A stretch of DNA of 64,000 nt, from positions 124,001 to 188,000 of the forward strand of contig CAJNCF010000004.1 in the NCBI GenBank assembly GCA_905221195.1. Direction: 5' to 3'. Positions 1 through 9,796 of the stretch are shown one piece after another. Source of the DNA: a bacterium (lineage in GTDB: Bacteria; Bacillota; Bacilli; Lactobacillales; Streptococcaceae). The position numbers and the translations under genes are program-made. How positions within the stretch are numbered: position 1 is the stretch's first letter; every line of letters starts with the position of its first letter. Below the pieces are notes generated by a model. That model saw only the letters and a list, made by a program, of their open reading frames with translations, was not told the DNA's origin and did not search any database.

Positions 1-492
1 AATGTCCTATCGAAGAAACAAGAAGCTTTGAAAAAATGCAGTCAGTCTGTTATCTTTAGACAACCAGAGCGCTTGTATGATGGCTATTTGCAACGTTTGG
101 ACCAACTGCAACTGCGATTAAAACAAAGTTTGCGTACACAGATTTCCGATAACAAACAGCTAGCCCAAGCAAGGACACATCAACTGGTCCAATTATCACC
201 TGTTACCAAAATCCAGCGTTATCAAGACCGCCTAGGTCAGTTGGACAAGCTTCTCCGTAGCCAAATGGCGCTGGTTTATGATGCCAAGGTTGCTGAGGTC
301 AAGAGATTATCAGAAGCCTTACTGATGTTGGATACCAGTCGTATCGTGGCGCGTGGCTATGCTATTGTCAAAAAAGAAGAGTCAGTTATCGATTCGGTTG
401 AGAGTTTGAAGAAAAAAGACCAAGTGACGCTTTTGATGCGAGATGGTCAAGTAGAATTAGAGGTTAAAGATGTCAAAACAAAAGAAATTTGA
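1..492 (+). CDS. xseA: Exodeoxyribonuclease VII large subunit, C-terminal part
   Basis: C-terminal fragment of the large, catalytic subunit of exonuclease VII, which degrades single-stranded DNA from both ends together with XseB. The frame is open from base 1, so the true start lies outside the window; the TTG at 28 is internal. The visible part is a long Arg/Lys/Gln-rich helical stretch, as in the family's coiled-coil region. It is followed by the typical C-terminal tail (residues [13 protein letters not shown] and then [15 protein letters not shown]). The stop overlaps the start of xseB by 23 bases, which supports translational coupling of the two subunits. The identification rests on tail motif and context. 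Confidence 0.93.
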   Translation, partial: NVLSKKQEALKKCSQSVIFRQPERLYDGYLQRLDQLQLRLKQSLRTQISDNKQLAQARTHQLVQLSPVTKIQRYQDRLGQLDKLLRSQMALVYDAKVAEVKRLSEALLMLDTSRIVARGYAIVKKEESVIDSVESLKKKDQVTLLMRDGQVELEVKDVKTKEI

Positions 493-682
493 GGAAAATC
501 TAGCAGAACTGGAGACTATTGTCCAAAGTTTGGAAAATGGTGAAATTGCTTTGGAAGATGCGATTGCGGCCTTTCAAAAGGGCATGGTCTTGTCAAAAGA
601 ACTCCAAGCTACGCTGGACAAGGCTGAAAAGACTTTGGTCAAGGTCATGCAAGAAGATGGAACGGAAAGTGATTTTGAATGA
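470..682 (+). CDS. xseB: Exodeoxyribonuclease VII small subunit
   Basis: Small helical subunit that assembles along the XseA coiled coil to form active exonuclease VII. The 70 residues show the family pattern [18 protein letters not shown] near the N-terminus, followed by a second helix rich in Leu, Lys and Glu. The length is typical (70-80 aa). The start lies inside the xseA reading frame and the stop overlaps the ispA start by four bases (ATGA), so xseA-xseB-ispA is one tightly packed transcription unit. Confidence 0.95.
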   Translation: MSKQKKFEENLAELETIVQSLENGEIALEDAIAAFQKGMVLSKELQATLDKAEKTLVKVMQEDGTESDFE

Positions 683-1554
683 AGAAGCAAGAAAAATTAG
701 CTCTTGTCGAGTCGGCTTTGGAAGACTTTTATGGAGACCAGCAGTTTGCTTCTAGTTTGCGAGAGTCTGTTCTCTATTCTATTCATGCTGGTGGCAAGCG
801 TATTCGGCCTTTTCTTTTGTTAGAAGTTCTGCAAGCCTTGCAGGTTGCTATCAAACCTGCTCATGCCCAAGTGGCCGCGGCCTTGGAAATGATTCATACA
901 GGGAGCTTGATTCACGATGATCTACCTGCTATGGATGATGATGATTACCGTCGGGGACGATTGACAAATCATAAGAAATTTGGCGAAGCAATGGCCATTT
1001 TGGCAGGAGATGCCTTGTTCCTAGATCCCTATGCCTTGATAGCGCAGGCAGATTTGCCAAGTCAGATCAAGGTGGACTTGATTGCCAACTTATCTCTTGC
1101 TTCAGGTAGTCTAGGCATGGTAGCAGGGCAGGTTTTGGACATGGAGGGCGAACACCAGCATTTGTCTTTGGAAGAACTCCAGACCATTCATGCCAATAAG
1201 ACTGGGAAACTACTAGCCTATCCCTTCCAAGCTGCTGCTATCATTGCGGAATTGGCACCTGAAATGCAGGCAAAGATGAAAACTGTTGGTGAATTGATTG
1301 GGCTTGCTTTTCAGGTCAGAGACGATGTACTGGATGTGACAGCTAGTTTTGAGGAAATCGGCAAGACACCACAAAAGGACTTGCAGGCAGAAAAATCAAC
1401 CTATCCAGCCTTGTTGGGCTTGGAAGCGGCTGTTGCCTTTTGCAATCAAACCTTGGATCAAGCTAATGCCAAGTTAGAAGAAATTGCCCAGCAGATTCCC
1501 TTTGATACAGAATCGATTGTAAATGTAGTAGAAAGTTTGAGAATCAATGGCTAA
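679..1554 (+). CDS. ispA: Farnesyl diphosphate synthase (geranyltranstransferase)
   Basis: Short-chain trans-prenyltransferase that condenses isopentenyl diphosphate with allylic diphosphates to give farnesyl diphosphate, the precursor of undecaprenyl carrier lipid. The 291 aa contain both aspartate-rich Mg-binding motifs: a first [10 protein letters not shown] cluster at about residue 82 and a second DDVLDVT at about residue 215. GGKRIRP near residue 37 is the usual diphosphate-binding segment. The gene overlaps xseB upstream and tlyA downstream by a few bases each, the common Firmicute arrangement. Confidence 0.95.
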   Translation: MKKQEKLALVESALEDFYGDQQFASSLRESVLYSIHAGGKRIRPFLLLEVLQALQVAIKPAHAQVAAALEMIHTGSLIHDDLPAMDDDDYRRGRLTNHKKFGEAMAILAGDALFLDPYALIAQADLPSQIKVDLIANLSLASGSLGMVAGQVLDMEGEHQHLSLEELQTIHANKTGKLLAYPFQAAAIIAELAPEMQAKMKTVGELIGLAFQVRDDVLDVTASFEEIGKTPQKDLQAEKSTYPALLGLEAAVAFCNQTLDQANAKLEEIAQQIPFDTESIVNVVESLRING

Positions 1555-2362
1555 GGAAAGAGTGGATGTACTAGCTTATAAACAGGGCTTGTTTGAAACG
1601 AGAGAGCAGGCCAAGCGCGGTGTCATGGCTGGTCTAGTGGTAGCAGTCCTGAATGGAGAACGGTTTGATAAGCCAGGAGAGAAAATCCCAGACGACACCG
1701 AGCTAAAACTCAAGGGTGAAAAACTCAAGTATGTCAGCCGTGGTGGCCTGAAATTAGAAAAGGCCTTGCAGGTCTTTGATTTGTCAGTAGAAGGGGCAAC
1801 AACGATTGATATCGGGGCCTCTACCGGGGGCTTTACCGACGTCATGTTGCAGAATGGTGCTGAGTTAGTCTTTGCAGTCGATGTCGGCACCAATCAGTTG
1901 GCTTGGAAACTACGCCAGGACCCGCGAGTTGTCAGCATGGAGCAGTTCAATTTCCGCTATGCAGAGAAGACTGATTTCGAAAAGGAACCAAGCTTTGCCA
2001 GTATTGATGTGAGTTTCATTTCCCTCAGTCTGATTCTGCCAGCCTTACACCGAGTGTTAGCTGAACAAGGTCAGGTTGTGGCTCTGGTTAAGCCCCAGTT
2101 TGAGGCAGGACGTGAGCAGATTGGGAAAAATGGAATTATTAGCGATGCCAAGGTCCATCAGAATGTCCTTGAATCTGTCACAGCTATGGCAGTAGAGGAG
2201 GGCTTTTCAGTCCATGGTTTGGACTTTTCTCCCATCCAAGGTGGTCATGGAAATATTGAGTTTTTAGCGTATTTGAAAAAAGAAGAGTCGGCAAGCAATC
2301 AGGTTCTTGCTGATGTTGAAGAAGTAGTAGAGAGGGCGCATAGTCAATTTAAAAATGAATAA
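1547..2362 (+). CDS. tlyA: TlyA/YqxC family RNA methyltransferase-like protein
   Basis: Annotated in many genomes as hemolysin A, but the fold is an S4 RNA-binding domain (residues 1-60) followed by an FtsJ-type Rossmann methyltransferase domain. The SAM-binding loop is visible as DIGASTGGFTDVML at about residue 87. Relatives 2'-O-methylate rRNA; whether this streptococcal copy methylates 16S or 23S rRNA cannot be told from sequence. Length is 271 aa, full for the family. It overlaps ispA by 8 bases and argR by 8 bases, continuing the operon. Confidence 0.9.
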   Translation: MAKERVDVLAYKQGLFETREQAKRGVMAGLVVAVLNGERFDKPGEKIPDDTELKLKGEKLKYVSRGGLKLEKALQVFDLSVEGATTIDIGASTGGFTDVMLQNGAELVFAVDVGTNQLAWKLRQDPRVVSMEQFNFRYAEKTDFEKEPSFASIDVSFISLSLILPALHRVLAEQGQVVALVKPQFEAGREQIGKNGIISDAKVHQNVLESVTAMAVEEGFSVHGLDFSPIQGGHGNIEFLAYLKKEESASNQVLADVEEVVERAHSQFKNE

Positions 2363-2786
2363 AAAAGAGAGACTTGAAAAAATTAGACGATTTGTGACAG
2401 ATTATCAAATCGGTACGCAAGAAGAAATTGTAGAGCATTTGAAAGAGGCAGGCATCAGTGCCACTCAGGCAACGGTATCGCGAGATATCAAAGAGCTAGG
2501 TATTGTCAAAATTCCTTTGAGAGACAACACCTATGTCTATGAATTGCCAAAATCAATCGTAAAAAGTTTGCAATTGGCTGAAGACAATATCGAATCGGCA
2601 GAATTGATGGATAAGATGATCAATCTCCAAGTTATTCCAGGAAATACGGCTTTTGTAAAAGCTCAGTTAATCGAGACTTTTACTGATAAGATTTTTAGCT
2701 GTTTAGCTGATGATAGTTCGATATTAGTCATTGCCAGAAGTGAAAGTCTAGCTGAGGAAATCTTTGAACAAGTAAAAAATTGGTAG
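2355..2786 (+). CDS. argR: ArgR/AhrC family arginine repressor
   Basis: Arginine-responsive transcriptional regulator of 143 aa. An N-terminal winged helix (ISATQATVSRDIKELGI, about residues 34-50) recognises ARG boxes. A C-terminal hexamerisation and arginine-binding domain contains the GNTAFVKAQL and SILVIARSE segments. It lies between tlyA and recN as in Bacillus and other streptococci, where this copy is often called ahrC. Streptococci usually carry more than one ArgR paralogue, so its targets here (arc or arg biosynthesis genes) cannot be assigned. The start overlaps the tlyA end. Confidence 0.93.
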   Translation: MNKKERLEKIRRFVTDYQIGTQEEIVEHLKEAGISATQATVSRDIKELGIVKIPLRDNTYVYELPKSIVKSLQLAEDNIESAELMDKMINLQVIPGNTAFVKAQLIETFTDKIFSCLADDSSILVIARSESLAEEIFEQVKNW

Positions 2787-2792
2787 GTCTAT

Positions 2793-4460
2793 ATGTTACT
2801 TGAAATTTCGATAAAAAACTTTGCCATTATTGAGGCTATTTCCCTCAATTTTGAAAAGGGGATGACTGTCCTGACTGGTGAAACGGGTGCAGGGAAGTCG
2901 ATTATCATTGATGCCATGAATATGATGTTGGGGGCTCGTGCGACGACAGATGTTATTCGTCATGGTGCACCAAAGGCAGAGATTGAGGGACTTTTCTCAG
3001 TTGAAAATGGTCGTCTTTTACAGGAAATTTTTGATGAGCAAGGTTTGGAATTGGGTGATGAGATTATCATCCGTCGGGAAATTCTGCAAAACGGTCGTAG
3101 TATCAGCCGTGTGAATGGTCAGATGGTCAATCTGTCGGTTTTGCGTGCTATTGGGCAACATCTGGTGGATATTCATGGTCAGCATGACCAAGAGGAGTTA
3201 ATGCGTCCTCAACTGCACATCCAGATGCTGGATGAATTTGGCGATGCAGCTTTTTGGGACTTGAAAGAAACCTATCAGACGAGTTTTGATGCCTATCGAA
3301 AAATGCGCAAGCAGGTTCTGGAAGTTAAGAAAAACCAACAGGAACACAAGGCTCGTATCGAAATGTTGGAATTTCAAATGGCAGAGATTGAGGCAGCAAA
3401 CTTGCAAGCAGGTGAAGACTTGGCTCTCAATCAAGAGCGAGAGAAGCTCTTCAACCATAAAAATATTGCGGATACCCTAACAAATGCCTACAGTATGTTG
3501 GATAATGAAGACTTTTCAAGTTTGGCCAATGTTCGTTCGGCCATGAATGACATGGAAAGTGTTGAAGAGTACGACCCTGACTATCGTGAAATTTCAAGCT
3601 CTCTGTCTGAGACCTACTATGTCTTAGAAGATATTAGCAAGCGTCTGGAAGCTATTATTGAGGACCTTGATTTTGACGGTAATCGTCTCATGCAGGTTGA
3701 GAGTCGTCTGGACCTCCTTCATACTATTACTCGTAAGTATGGTGGGACTGTTGATGATGTCTTGCTTTATTTTGCTAAGATTACGGAAGAATACAATCTC
3801 TTGACAGGAAATAACCTTTCGTCTGAGGACATGGAAGCAGAGCTTAAGAAATTAGAAGTCAATCTTGTTGATTTGGCAGGCCAGCTTGCATCTGCTCGTC
3901 ATGACTTGGCCCAGCAGCTTGAAGCAGAAATTAAACAAGAACTGCAAGACCTTTATATGGAAAAAGCCCAGTTTCAGGTTCGTTTTAGCAAGGGCAAATT
4001 CAGTCGTGAGGGCAATGAAACGGTCGAGTTTTACATTTCAACCAACCCTGGCGAAGACTTTAAACCCTTGGTCAAGGTTGCGTCTGGTGGGGAATTATCT
4101 CGTCTCATGCTAGCCATCAAGTCTGCCTTTTCACGTAAAGAAGGTAAGACCAGCATTGTCTTTGATGAGGTGGATACGGGAGTTTCAGGCCGTGTAGCTC
4201 AGGCTATTGCGCAGAAGATTCACAAGATTGGCCAGCATGGTCAGGTTCTGGCTATTTCCCATTTGCCACAAGTGATTGCGATTGCAGATTATCAATTCTT
4301 TATTGAGAAGATTAGCAATGAACATTCAACGGTTTCGACTGTTCGTCTCTTGACGGTTGAAGAGCGAGTGGAGGAAGTTGCCAAGATGCTGGCAGGTGAT
4401 GATGTGACAGAAGCTGCTCTGACGCAAGCCAGAGAATTGTTGAGAAACAGGGAGAAATAA
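2793..4460 (+). CDS. recN: DNA repair protein RecN
   Basis: SMC-like ATPase acting early in double-strand break repair and in handling transforming DNA ends. The 555 aa show a Walker A at GETGAGKS (about residue 31), long coiled-coil arms in the centre with many KQ/EL heptads, and a C-terminal ABC signature region (VASGGELSRLMLA). The Walker B/D-loop segment VFDEVDTGVSG follows. It starts 6 bases after argR, so it is probably cotranscribed. Full length. Confidence 0.97.
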   Translation: MLLEISIKNFAIIEAISLNFEKGMTVLTGETGAGKSIIIDAMNMMLGARATTDVIRHGAPKAEIEGLFSVENGRLLQEIFDEQGLELGDEIIIRREILQNGRSISRVNGQMVNLSVLRAIGQHLVDIHGQHDQEELMRPQLHIQMLDEFGDAAFWDLKETYQTSFDAYRKMRKQVLEVKKNQQEHKARIEMLEFQMAEIEAANLQAGEDLALNQEREKLFNHKNIADTLTNAYSMLDNEDFSSLANVRSAMNDMESVEEYDPDYREISSSLSETYYVLEDISKRLEAIIEDLDFDGNRLMQVESRLDLLHTITRKYGGTVDDVLLYFAKITEEYNLLTGNNLSSEDMEAELKKLEVNLVDLAGQLASARHDLAQQLEAEIKQELQDLYMEKAQFQVRFSKGKFSREGNETVEFYISTNPGEDFKPLVKVASGGELSRLMLAIKSAFSRKEGKTSIVFDEVDTGVSGRVAQAIAQKIHKIGQHGQVLAISHLPQVIAIADYQFFIEKISNEHSTVSTVRLLTVEERVEEVAKMLAGDDVTEAALTQARELLRNREK

Positions 4461-4461
4461 G

Positions 4462-5190
4462 ATGACAGACTATTATGTAATTGGAGATGTTCATGGAAAA
4501 GCTGGGATGCTGGAAGACCTTCTCAAAACCTGGGATGGTCAGACCCAGTTGCTTTTTCTAGGGGATTTGATTGACCGCGGTGAGGATAGTCGCCGTGTCC
4601 TTGAAATGGTTAAGGACTTGGCTGATAATCAAGGGGCAATCTGTTTGTCAGGAAACCACGAATACATGTTTTTGACTTGGCTAGATGATCCAGAAGAAAG
4701 TTATGACCACTATCGTCGCAATGGTGGAGATACAACCATTAACTCTATCTTAGGTCGTCCCTTGGATGCGCCAGTTGATGGGGTAGAAGATGCCAAACGG
4801 GTTGCTACTGAAGCGACAGATTTAGTCGAATTTATTCGTCAAATGCCATTTGTGATAGAGACAGACAAGTATATCTTTGTTCACGCAGGTATTGACTTGA
4901 CCTTGGACGACTGGCATGAAACAACAGATTATAAAAAAGTCTGGCTCAGAAAACCATTCCACGAAGCAGAAAATCATACTGGGAAAATCATTGTCTTTGG
5001 TCATACACCAGTTTATGGTTTACTGAAGCAAGACCGAGGTACTGCTGAGCTTTGGACTACAGAAGATGGCAAGATTGGCATGGACGGAGGAGCTGTTTAT
5101 GGTGGTGTCCTTCATGGGATTGTCTTTACAGACCAAGGAATGACAGAACACCACTTTATCGAAAATAACGGTTTTGTCGCTGAAGATTAG
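4462..5190 (+). CDS. Calcineurin-like metallophosphoesterase (Ser/Thr phosphatase family)
   Basis: The 242-aa protein has the classical dinuclear metal motifs of PPP-type phosphoesterases in order: GDVHGK (about residue 8), GDLIDRG (about 35), GNHEYM (about 65), and the distal histidines in FVHAGID and FGHTPVYG. Bacterial relatives include protein phosphatases and diadenosine tetraphosphatases (PrpA/ApaH-like), so the substrate is undecided. It follows recN with one base between them and closes the xseA-recN run before the lepA promoter. Confidence 0.87.
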   Translation: MTDYYVIGDVHGKAGMLEDLLKTWDGQTQLLFLGDLIDRGEDSRRVLEMVKDLADNQGAICLSGNHEYMFLTWLDDPEESYDHYRRNGGDTTINSILGRPLDAPVDGVEDAKRVATEATDLVEFIRQMPFVIETDKYIFVHAGIDLTLDDWHETTDYKKVWLRKPFHEAENHTGKIIVFGHTPVYGLLKQDRGTAELWTTEDGKIGMDGGAVYGGVLHGIVFTDQGMTEHHFIENNGFVAED

Positions 5191-5211
5191 TACTCCTAGC
5201 AGGGTATGGTC

Positions 5212-5240
5212 TTGTCAAAATATCAAAAACAATTTATAAT
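5212..5240 (+). promoter_or_regulatory. Predicted lepA promoter
   Basis: TTGTCA (5212-5217), a 17-base spacer, and a perfect TATAAT (5235-5240) lie 28 bases before the lepA ATG. This suggests lepA has its own sigma-A promoter rather than depending on the upstream operon. Confidence 0.8.
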
Positions 5241-5268
5241 AAATAGATACCCTGAAAGGAAGAGAATC

Positions 5269-7092
5269 ATGAACTTAGAAGAATTGAAAAAACGACAGGA
5301 GAAGATTCGTAACTTCTCTATTATCGCCCATATTGACCATGGGAAATCGACTCTAGCAGACCGCATTTTGGAAAAGACAGAGACGGTTTCCAGTCGTGAA
5401 ATGCAGGCTCAGCTTTTAGATAGTATGGATTTAGAACGGGAACGTGGGATTACCATTAAACTCAATGCCATCGAGCTCAATTATACTGCAAAAGATGGGG
5501 AAACTTATATTTTCCACTTGATTGACACGCCAGGGCACGTTGACTTTACCTATGAAGTTTCACGTTCACTCGCTGCCTGTGAGGGTGCTATTTTGGTGGT
5601 CGATGCCGCTCAAGGTATTGAGGCTCAAACCCTTGCCAACGTTTATCTGGCCTTGGACAATGATTTGGAAATCATGCCAGTCATTAATAAAATTGACCTG
5701 CCAGCTGCAGATCCTGAGCGTGTGCGTACAGAAATTGAAGATGTCATTGGTTTGGATGCCAGCGAAGCAGTCTTAGCCTCTGCCAAGGCTGGTATTGGTA
5801 TCGAAGAAATTCTTGAGCAAATCGTAGAAAAAGTGCCAGAGCCAACGGGTGATGTGACGGCACCACTGAAGGCATTGATTTTCGACTCTGTTTACGATGC
5901 TTACCGTGGGGTTATTCTTCAAGTGCGTGTTATGGACGGAGTGGTTAAACCTGGCGATAAGATTCAGCTCATGAGCAATGGCAAGACCTTTGATGTTACG
6001 GAAGTAGGTATTTTCACACCAAAAGCAGTTGGTCGTGATTTCCTTGCGACTGGGGACGTTGGTTATATTGCGGCTTCTATCAAGACAGTTCAGGATACTC
6101 GTGTGGGTGATACCGTTACCTTGGCTACCAATCCTGCGACAGAGCCATTACATGGCTACAAGCAGATGAACCCGATGGTCTTTGCAGGTCTCTATCCAAT
6201 CGAATCAAACAAGTACAATGACCTTCGTGAAGCCCTTGAAAAATTGCAACTGAATGATGCTAGTCTCCAATTTGAACCAGAAACATCTCAGGCACTTGGA
6301 TTTGGTTTCCGTTGTGGATTCCTTGGACTTCTCCATATGGATGTTATCCAAGAACGTTTAGAGCGCGAGTTCAACATTGACCTCATCATGACAGCTCCAT
6401 CCGTTATCTATAAGGTTAACTTGACTGACGGGGAGTCTATGGATGTCTCTAACCCATCTGAGTTCCCAGATCCAACCAAGATTGCGACCATTGAAGAACC
6501 TTATGTTAAGGCGCAAATCATGGTACCGCAGGAGTTTGTCGGAGCAGTAATGGAATTGGCTCAGCGCAAGCGTGGGGACTTTGTGACTATGGACTATATT
6601 GATGACAATCGTGTTAATGTCATCTATCAAATTCCTCTCGCTGAAATCGTCTTTGATTTCTTTGATAAGCTCAAATCTTCAACACGTGGTTATGCAAGCT
6701 TTGACTACGAATTGTCAGAGTACCGCCCATCTAAGCTAGTCAAAATGGACATCCTTCTCAATGGAGACAAGGTGGATGCCCTCAGCTTTATCGTTCATAA
6801 GGATTTTGCTTACGAACGTGGGAAACTCATCGTTGATAAGCTCAAGAAAATCATCCCTCGTCAACAATTTGAGGTGCCAATTCAAGCAGCAATTGGACAC
6901 AAGATTGTGGCTCGTACTGATATCAAGGCTCTTCGTAAGAACGTACTTGCTAAGTGTTACGGTGGTGACGTTTCTCGTAAGCGTAAACTCCTTGAAAAAC
7001 AAAAAGCTGGTAAGAAACGCATGAAAGCCATCGGATCTGTAGAAGTCCCACAAGAAGCCTTCCTCAGTGTCTTGAGTATGGATGAAGAATAA
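5269..7092 (+). CDS. lepA: Elongation factor 4 (LepA), ribosomal back-translocase GTPase
   Basis: Translational GTPase that binds ribosomes and affects elongation and assembly. The ATG at 5269 was chosen because GAAAGGA lies about 10 bases upstream and it gives 607 aa, the usual length; the longer frame from 5206 would begin inside the promoter. Motifs: G1 [10 protein letters not shown]3 DTPGHVDF, G4 NKIDLP. EF-G-like domains II and III follow, and the LepA-specific C-terminal domain ends in a basic stretch ([18 protein letters not shown]). It has its own promoter upstream and a terminator downstream. Confidence 0.98.
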   Translation: MNLEELKKRQEKIRNFSIIAHIDHGKSTLADRILEKTETVSSREMQAQLLDSMDLERERGITIKLNAIELNYTAKDGETYIFHLIDTPGHVDFTYEVSRSLAACEGAILVVDAAQGIEAQTLANVYLALDNDLEIMPVINKIDLPAADPERVRTEIEDVIGLDASEAVLASAKAGIGIEEILEQIVEKVPEPTGDVTAPLKALIFDSVYDAYRGVILQVRVMDGVVKPGDKIQLMSNGKTFDVTEVGIFTPKAVGRDFLATGDVGYIAASIKTVQDTRVGDTVTLATNPATEPLHGYKQMNPMVFAGLYPIESNKYNDLREALEKLQLNDASLQFEPETSQALGFGFRCGFLGLLHMDVIQERLEREFNIDLIMTAPSVIYKVNLTDGESMDVSNPSEFPDPTKIATIEEPYVKAQIMVPQEFVGAVMELAQRKRGDFVTMDYIDDNRVNVIYQIPLAEIVFDFFDKLKSSTRGYASFDYELSEYRPSKLVKMDILLNGDKVDALSFIVHKDFAYERGKLIVDKLKKIIPRQQFEVPIQAAIGHKIVARTDIKALRKNVLAKCYGGDVSRKRKLLEKQKAGKKRMKAIGSVEVPQEAFLSVLSMDEE

Positions 7093-7146
7093 GTTGTCAT
7101 AATTTCTTTTCCTTATTCATAGGAAATTTATATAAGAATCAATAGT

Positions 7147-7174
7147 AAAGCAGGCTTAAATGGTCTGCTTTTTT
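7147..7174 (+). terminator. Intrinsic terminator after lepA
   Basis: AAGCAG (7148-7153) pairs with CTGCTT (7165-7170) and runs into a T-tract. It separates lepA from the sugar locus. Confidence 0.75.
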
Positions 7175-7218
7175 AGGCTCTAGAACAGAAAAAATGTTTG
7201 GTATGTTTGTTTAGGTGT

Positions 7219-7248
7219 TTGTTTTTATAAGTCAAACTATAAAAACAA
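7219..7248. promoter_or_regulatory. 11-bp inverted repeat, likely operator of the PTS genes
   Basis: TTGTTTTTATA (7219-7229) is mirrored by TATAAAAACAA (7238-7248) around an 8-base spacer. Extra TGTTTGTTT copies sit just upstream at 7204 and 7216. The element lies about 40 bases before the -35 of the PTS promoter. TGTTTGT-like motifs recur at the lacA and lacR promoters, so binding by the DeoR-family LacR is the natural guess. That assignment is inference. Confidence 0.5.
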
Positions 7249-7288
7249 CAAAAATATAAAAAAAGAGACAAAAAACAACAGAAAATCA

Positions 7289-7317
7289 TTGACAACGATT
7301 TCATATAGTGTTATACT
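7289..7317 (+). promoter_or_regulatory. Promoter of the galactose-type PTS genes with overlapping cre-like site
   Basis: TTGACA (7289-7294), a 17-base spacer and TATACT (7312-7317) form a good sigma-A promoter. The bases 7289-7303 (TTGACAACGATTTCA) match the CcpA cre consensus with one mismatch, so carbon catabolite repression could act by covering the -35. Confidence 0.7.
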
Positions 7318-7353
7318 TATAGCATAAAGTTAATGGAAAGAAGGGAAAACCTT

Positions 7354-7830
7354 ATGGGATTAGATCATTTCTTTGACAAAAACCTTGTGTTTTGCTTAGA
7401 AGCGGATAATCAAGAACATCTCTTTGATCAGGTTGCAACTTTATTGGAAGAACGAGAAATCGTAACTCCAACCTATCGTGAAGCCTTGATCACGCGTGAA
7501 AAGTCATTTCCAACTGGCTTAGATATGGAATTTTTGGGTAAGGATTTGCCGAATGTGGCTATTCCTCACACAGATACGATTCATAATCTTGCCGAAAAAG
7601 TTGTGGTCGTTCGTCTAGATAAACCTGTGACTTTCCATAATATGATTGCGCCAGATAAGGAAGTAGAAGTATCCTTGCTCTTCTTTATCATTAATAACTC
7701 AAGTTCAAGTCAAACGAACATTCTTGCTCAGTTGATGGACTTCTTTACAGGAAATGGCCATTTGGAAGATTTGGCTAAAATTTCTGAACCAGAAGCTCTC
7801 TATACTTATATCTCTGAAGCAACCGCTTAA
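7354..7830 (+). CDS. gatA: PTS IIA component, galactitol/galactose type
   Basis: Phosphocarrier subunit that accepts phosphate from HPr and passes it to IIB. The ATG at 7354 is preferred over 7333 because AAGAAGGG lies 8 bases before it, giving 158 aa. The phosphorylated histidine is probably His72 in NVAIPHTDT, the fructose/mannitol-type IIA motif. In S. gordonii a galactose PTS of this type is coded next to the tagatose-6-phosphate genes, so galactose is a likely substrate; galactitol is the family-name alternative. First gene of a three-gene operon. Confidence 0.85.
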   Translation: MGLDHFFDKNLVFCLEADNQEHLFDQVATLLEEREIVTPTYREALITREKSFPTGLDMEFLGKDLPNVAIPHTDTIHNLAEKVVVVRLDKPVTFHNMIAPDKEVEVSLLFFIINNSSSSQTNILAQLMDFFTGNGHLEDLAKISEPEALYTYISEATA

Positions 7831-7868
7831 TCTTGTCTATTAAAAATATTAAATCGGAGGAAATCCAT

Positions 7869-8174
7869 ATGATTAAAATTCTTGCTGCCTGCGGTGCAGG
7901 TGTTAACTCAAGTCACCAAATTAAAAGTGCTCTTGAAGAAGAACTTTCAAATCGTGGTTTTGATGTTCACTGTGATGCGGTAATGGTTAAAGACGTTAAC
8001 GAAGACCTTATCAAAGGTTATGACATTTTTACACCAATTGCTGCTACAGACCTTGGTTTTGACCCAGGTATTCCAGTTATTGAAGCTGGACCAATCTTAT
8101 TCCGTATCCCAGCTATGAGTGCTCCAGTATTTGACAATATTGAAGCAGCTATTAAAGAACACGGATTAAGCTAA
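7869..8174 (+). CDS. gatB: PTS IIB component, galactitol/galactose type
   Basis: Small cytoplasmic IIB subunit of 101 aa. The phosphocysteine is Cys8 in the N-terminal loop ILAACGAGVNSS, typical of the galactitol/lactose-type IIB fold. A strong SD (CGGAGGA at 7855) precedes the ATG at 7869, so the in-frame extension from 7833 is not used. It lies between the IIA and IIC genes and transfers phosphate to the incoming sugar at IIC. Confidence 0.87.
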   Translation: MIKILAACGAGVNSSHQIKSALEEELSNRGFDVHCDAVMVKDVNEDLIKGYDIFTPIAATDLGFDPGIPVIEAGPILFRIPAMSAPVFDNIEAAIKEHGLS

Positions 8175-8220
8175 TTTTAATTTGTTAACATTCATATAAC
8201 ACAAAAAGGGAGGAACTGTT

Positions 8221-9696
8221 ATGGATGCAATCTTTGGTCTAATCAAAGAATTTTTCACACCTATCTTAGATATGGGTGGACCTGTCATCATGTTAATCAT
8301 TTTGACAGTATTGGCTTTACTTTTTGGAGTGAAATTCTCCAAAGCGCTTGAAGGTGGTATCAAACTTGCCATCGCTCTTACAGGTATCGGTGCCATCATC
8401 GGTATGCTAAATGGTGCTTTCTCAGCATCACTTGCAAAATTCGTTGAAAATACTGGTATTCAATTGAGTATTACCGACGTTGGTTGGGCACCACTTGCTA
8501 CAATCACTTGGGGTTCTGCTTGGACACTTTACTTCTTGCTCATCATGTTGATTGTCAACGTAGTGATGCTTGCTATGAAGAAAACAGATACACTTGACGT
8601 TGATATCTTCGATATCTGGCACTTGTCTATCACAGGTCTTTTGATTAAATGGTATGCAGACAACAACGGTGTGAGCCAAGGGGTTTCACTATTGATTGCT
8701 ACAGCAGCTATTGTACTTGTTGGGGTTCTTAAAATCATCAACTCTGACTTGATGAAACCTACATTTGATGACCTTCTTAACGCTCCAAGTTCATCACCAA
8801 TGACATCAACTCACATGAACTACATGATGAACCCAGTTATCATGGTTTTGGATAAGATTTTTGAAAAATTCTTCCCAGGTCTTGATAAATATGACTTTGA
8901 TGCTGCTAAATTGAATAAGAAAATCGGTTTCTGGGGCTCTAAATTCTTCATTGGTTTCATCCTTGGTATCGTTATCGGTATTATGGGAACTCCACATCCA
9001 GTTGCAGGTGTTGCAGATGCAGAAAAATGGCGTCTAGTTATCAAAGGTTGGTTGTCTCTTGGTTTGACAGCTGGTGTATCTTTGGAACTCTTCTCACTTA
9101 TTGGTTCATGGTTCATCGCTGCCGTAGAACCACTTTCACAAGGTATTACAAACGTTGCTACTAAACGTCTTCAAGGACGTAAATTCAACATCGGTCTTGA
9201 CTGGCCTTTCATCGCTGGTCGTGCTGAAATCTGGGCTTGTGCCAACGTACTTGCACCAATCATGTTGGTTGAAGCAGTGCTTCTTTCAAAAGTCGGAAAT
9301 GGTATCTTGCCACTTGCAGGTATCATTGCTATGGGTGTTACTCCAGCTCTCTTGGTTGTAACACGTGGTAAATTGCTCCGTATGATTATCTTCGGAACAC
9401 TCTTGTTGCCACTCTTCCTTCTTTCAGGTACACTTATCGCACCATTTGCAACAGAACTTGCTAAAGGTGTAGGTGCCTTCCCAGCAGGTGTGAGCGAAAC
9501 TCAATTGATTACTCACTCAACTCTTGAAGGACCAATCGAAAAACTTCTTGGTTGGACAATTGGTAATACTACAACAGGTGATATCAAAGCAATCCTTGGT
9601 GCTGTAGTCTTCCTTGTATTCTATATCGGTATCTTTGCATGGTACAGAAAACAAATGATTAAACGTAACGAAGAGTACGCAGCAAAAGCAAAATAA
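8221..9696 (+). CDS. gatC: PTS IIC membrane component, galactitol/galactose type
   Basis: Sugar-translocating permease of 491 aa with about ten to twelve hydrophobic segments, beginning with a long helix after VIMLIILTVLALLFG. It belongs by overall pattern to the galactitol-type IIC family; internal marks are the TSTHMNYMMNP loop and the GRAEIWACANV segment. A strong SD (GGGAGGAAC) precedes it and a terminator follows. Codon use is biased toward highly expressed genes, like the lac genes downstream. Confidence 0.88.
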   Translation: MDAIFGLIKEFFTPILDMGGPVIMLIILTVLALLFGVKFSKALEGGIKLAIALTGIGAIIGMLNGAFSASLAKFVENTGIQLSITDVGWAPLATITWGSAWTLYFLLIMLIVNVVMLAMKKTDTLDVDIFDIWHLSITGLLIKWYADNNGVSQGVSLLIATAAIVLVGVLKIINSDLMKPTFDDLLNAPSSSPMTSTHMNYMMNPVIMVLDKIFEKFFPGLDKYDFDAAKLNKKIGFWGSKFFIGFILGIVIGIMGTPHPVAGVADAEKWRLVIKGWLSLGLTAGVSLELFSLIGSWFIAAVEPLSQGITNVATKRLQGRKFNIGLDWPFIAGRAEIWACANVLAPIMLVEAVLLSKVGNGILPLAGIIAMGVTPALLVVTRGKLLRMIIFGTLLLPLFLLSGTLIAPFATELAKGVGAFPAGVSETQLITHSTLEGPIEKLLGWTIGNTTTGDIKAILGAVVFLVFYIGIFAWYRKQMIKRNEEYAAKAK

Positions 9697-9726
9697 TGCG
9701 CTCCTATAAAATGTAAATTGTTAAAG

Positions 9727-9768
9727 CTAGGTTGTCGACATCCATTAGGAGTGACAGCCTAGTTTTTT
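9727..9768 (+). terminator. Intrinsic terminator after the IIC gene
   Basis: CTAGGTTGTC (9727-9736) pairs with GACAGCCTAG (9753-9762), with one G-U pair, and is followed by six T. It isolates the PTS genes from the lacX-type gene. Confidence 0.85.
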
Positions 9769-9796
9769 ATAAACTATCAAGAAATCGGAGAAAATA

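Noticed and set aside
1547..2362. Hemolysin activity of the tlyA product
   Set aside because: The domain structure is S4 plus methyltransferase; the hemolysin name is historical.
5206..5268. N-terminal extension of LepA
   Set aside because: It would start inside the promoter spacer; the ATG at 5269 has a good SD and gives the family length.
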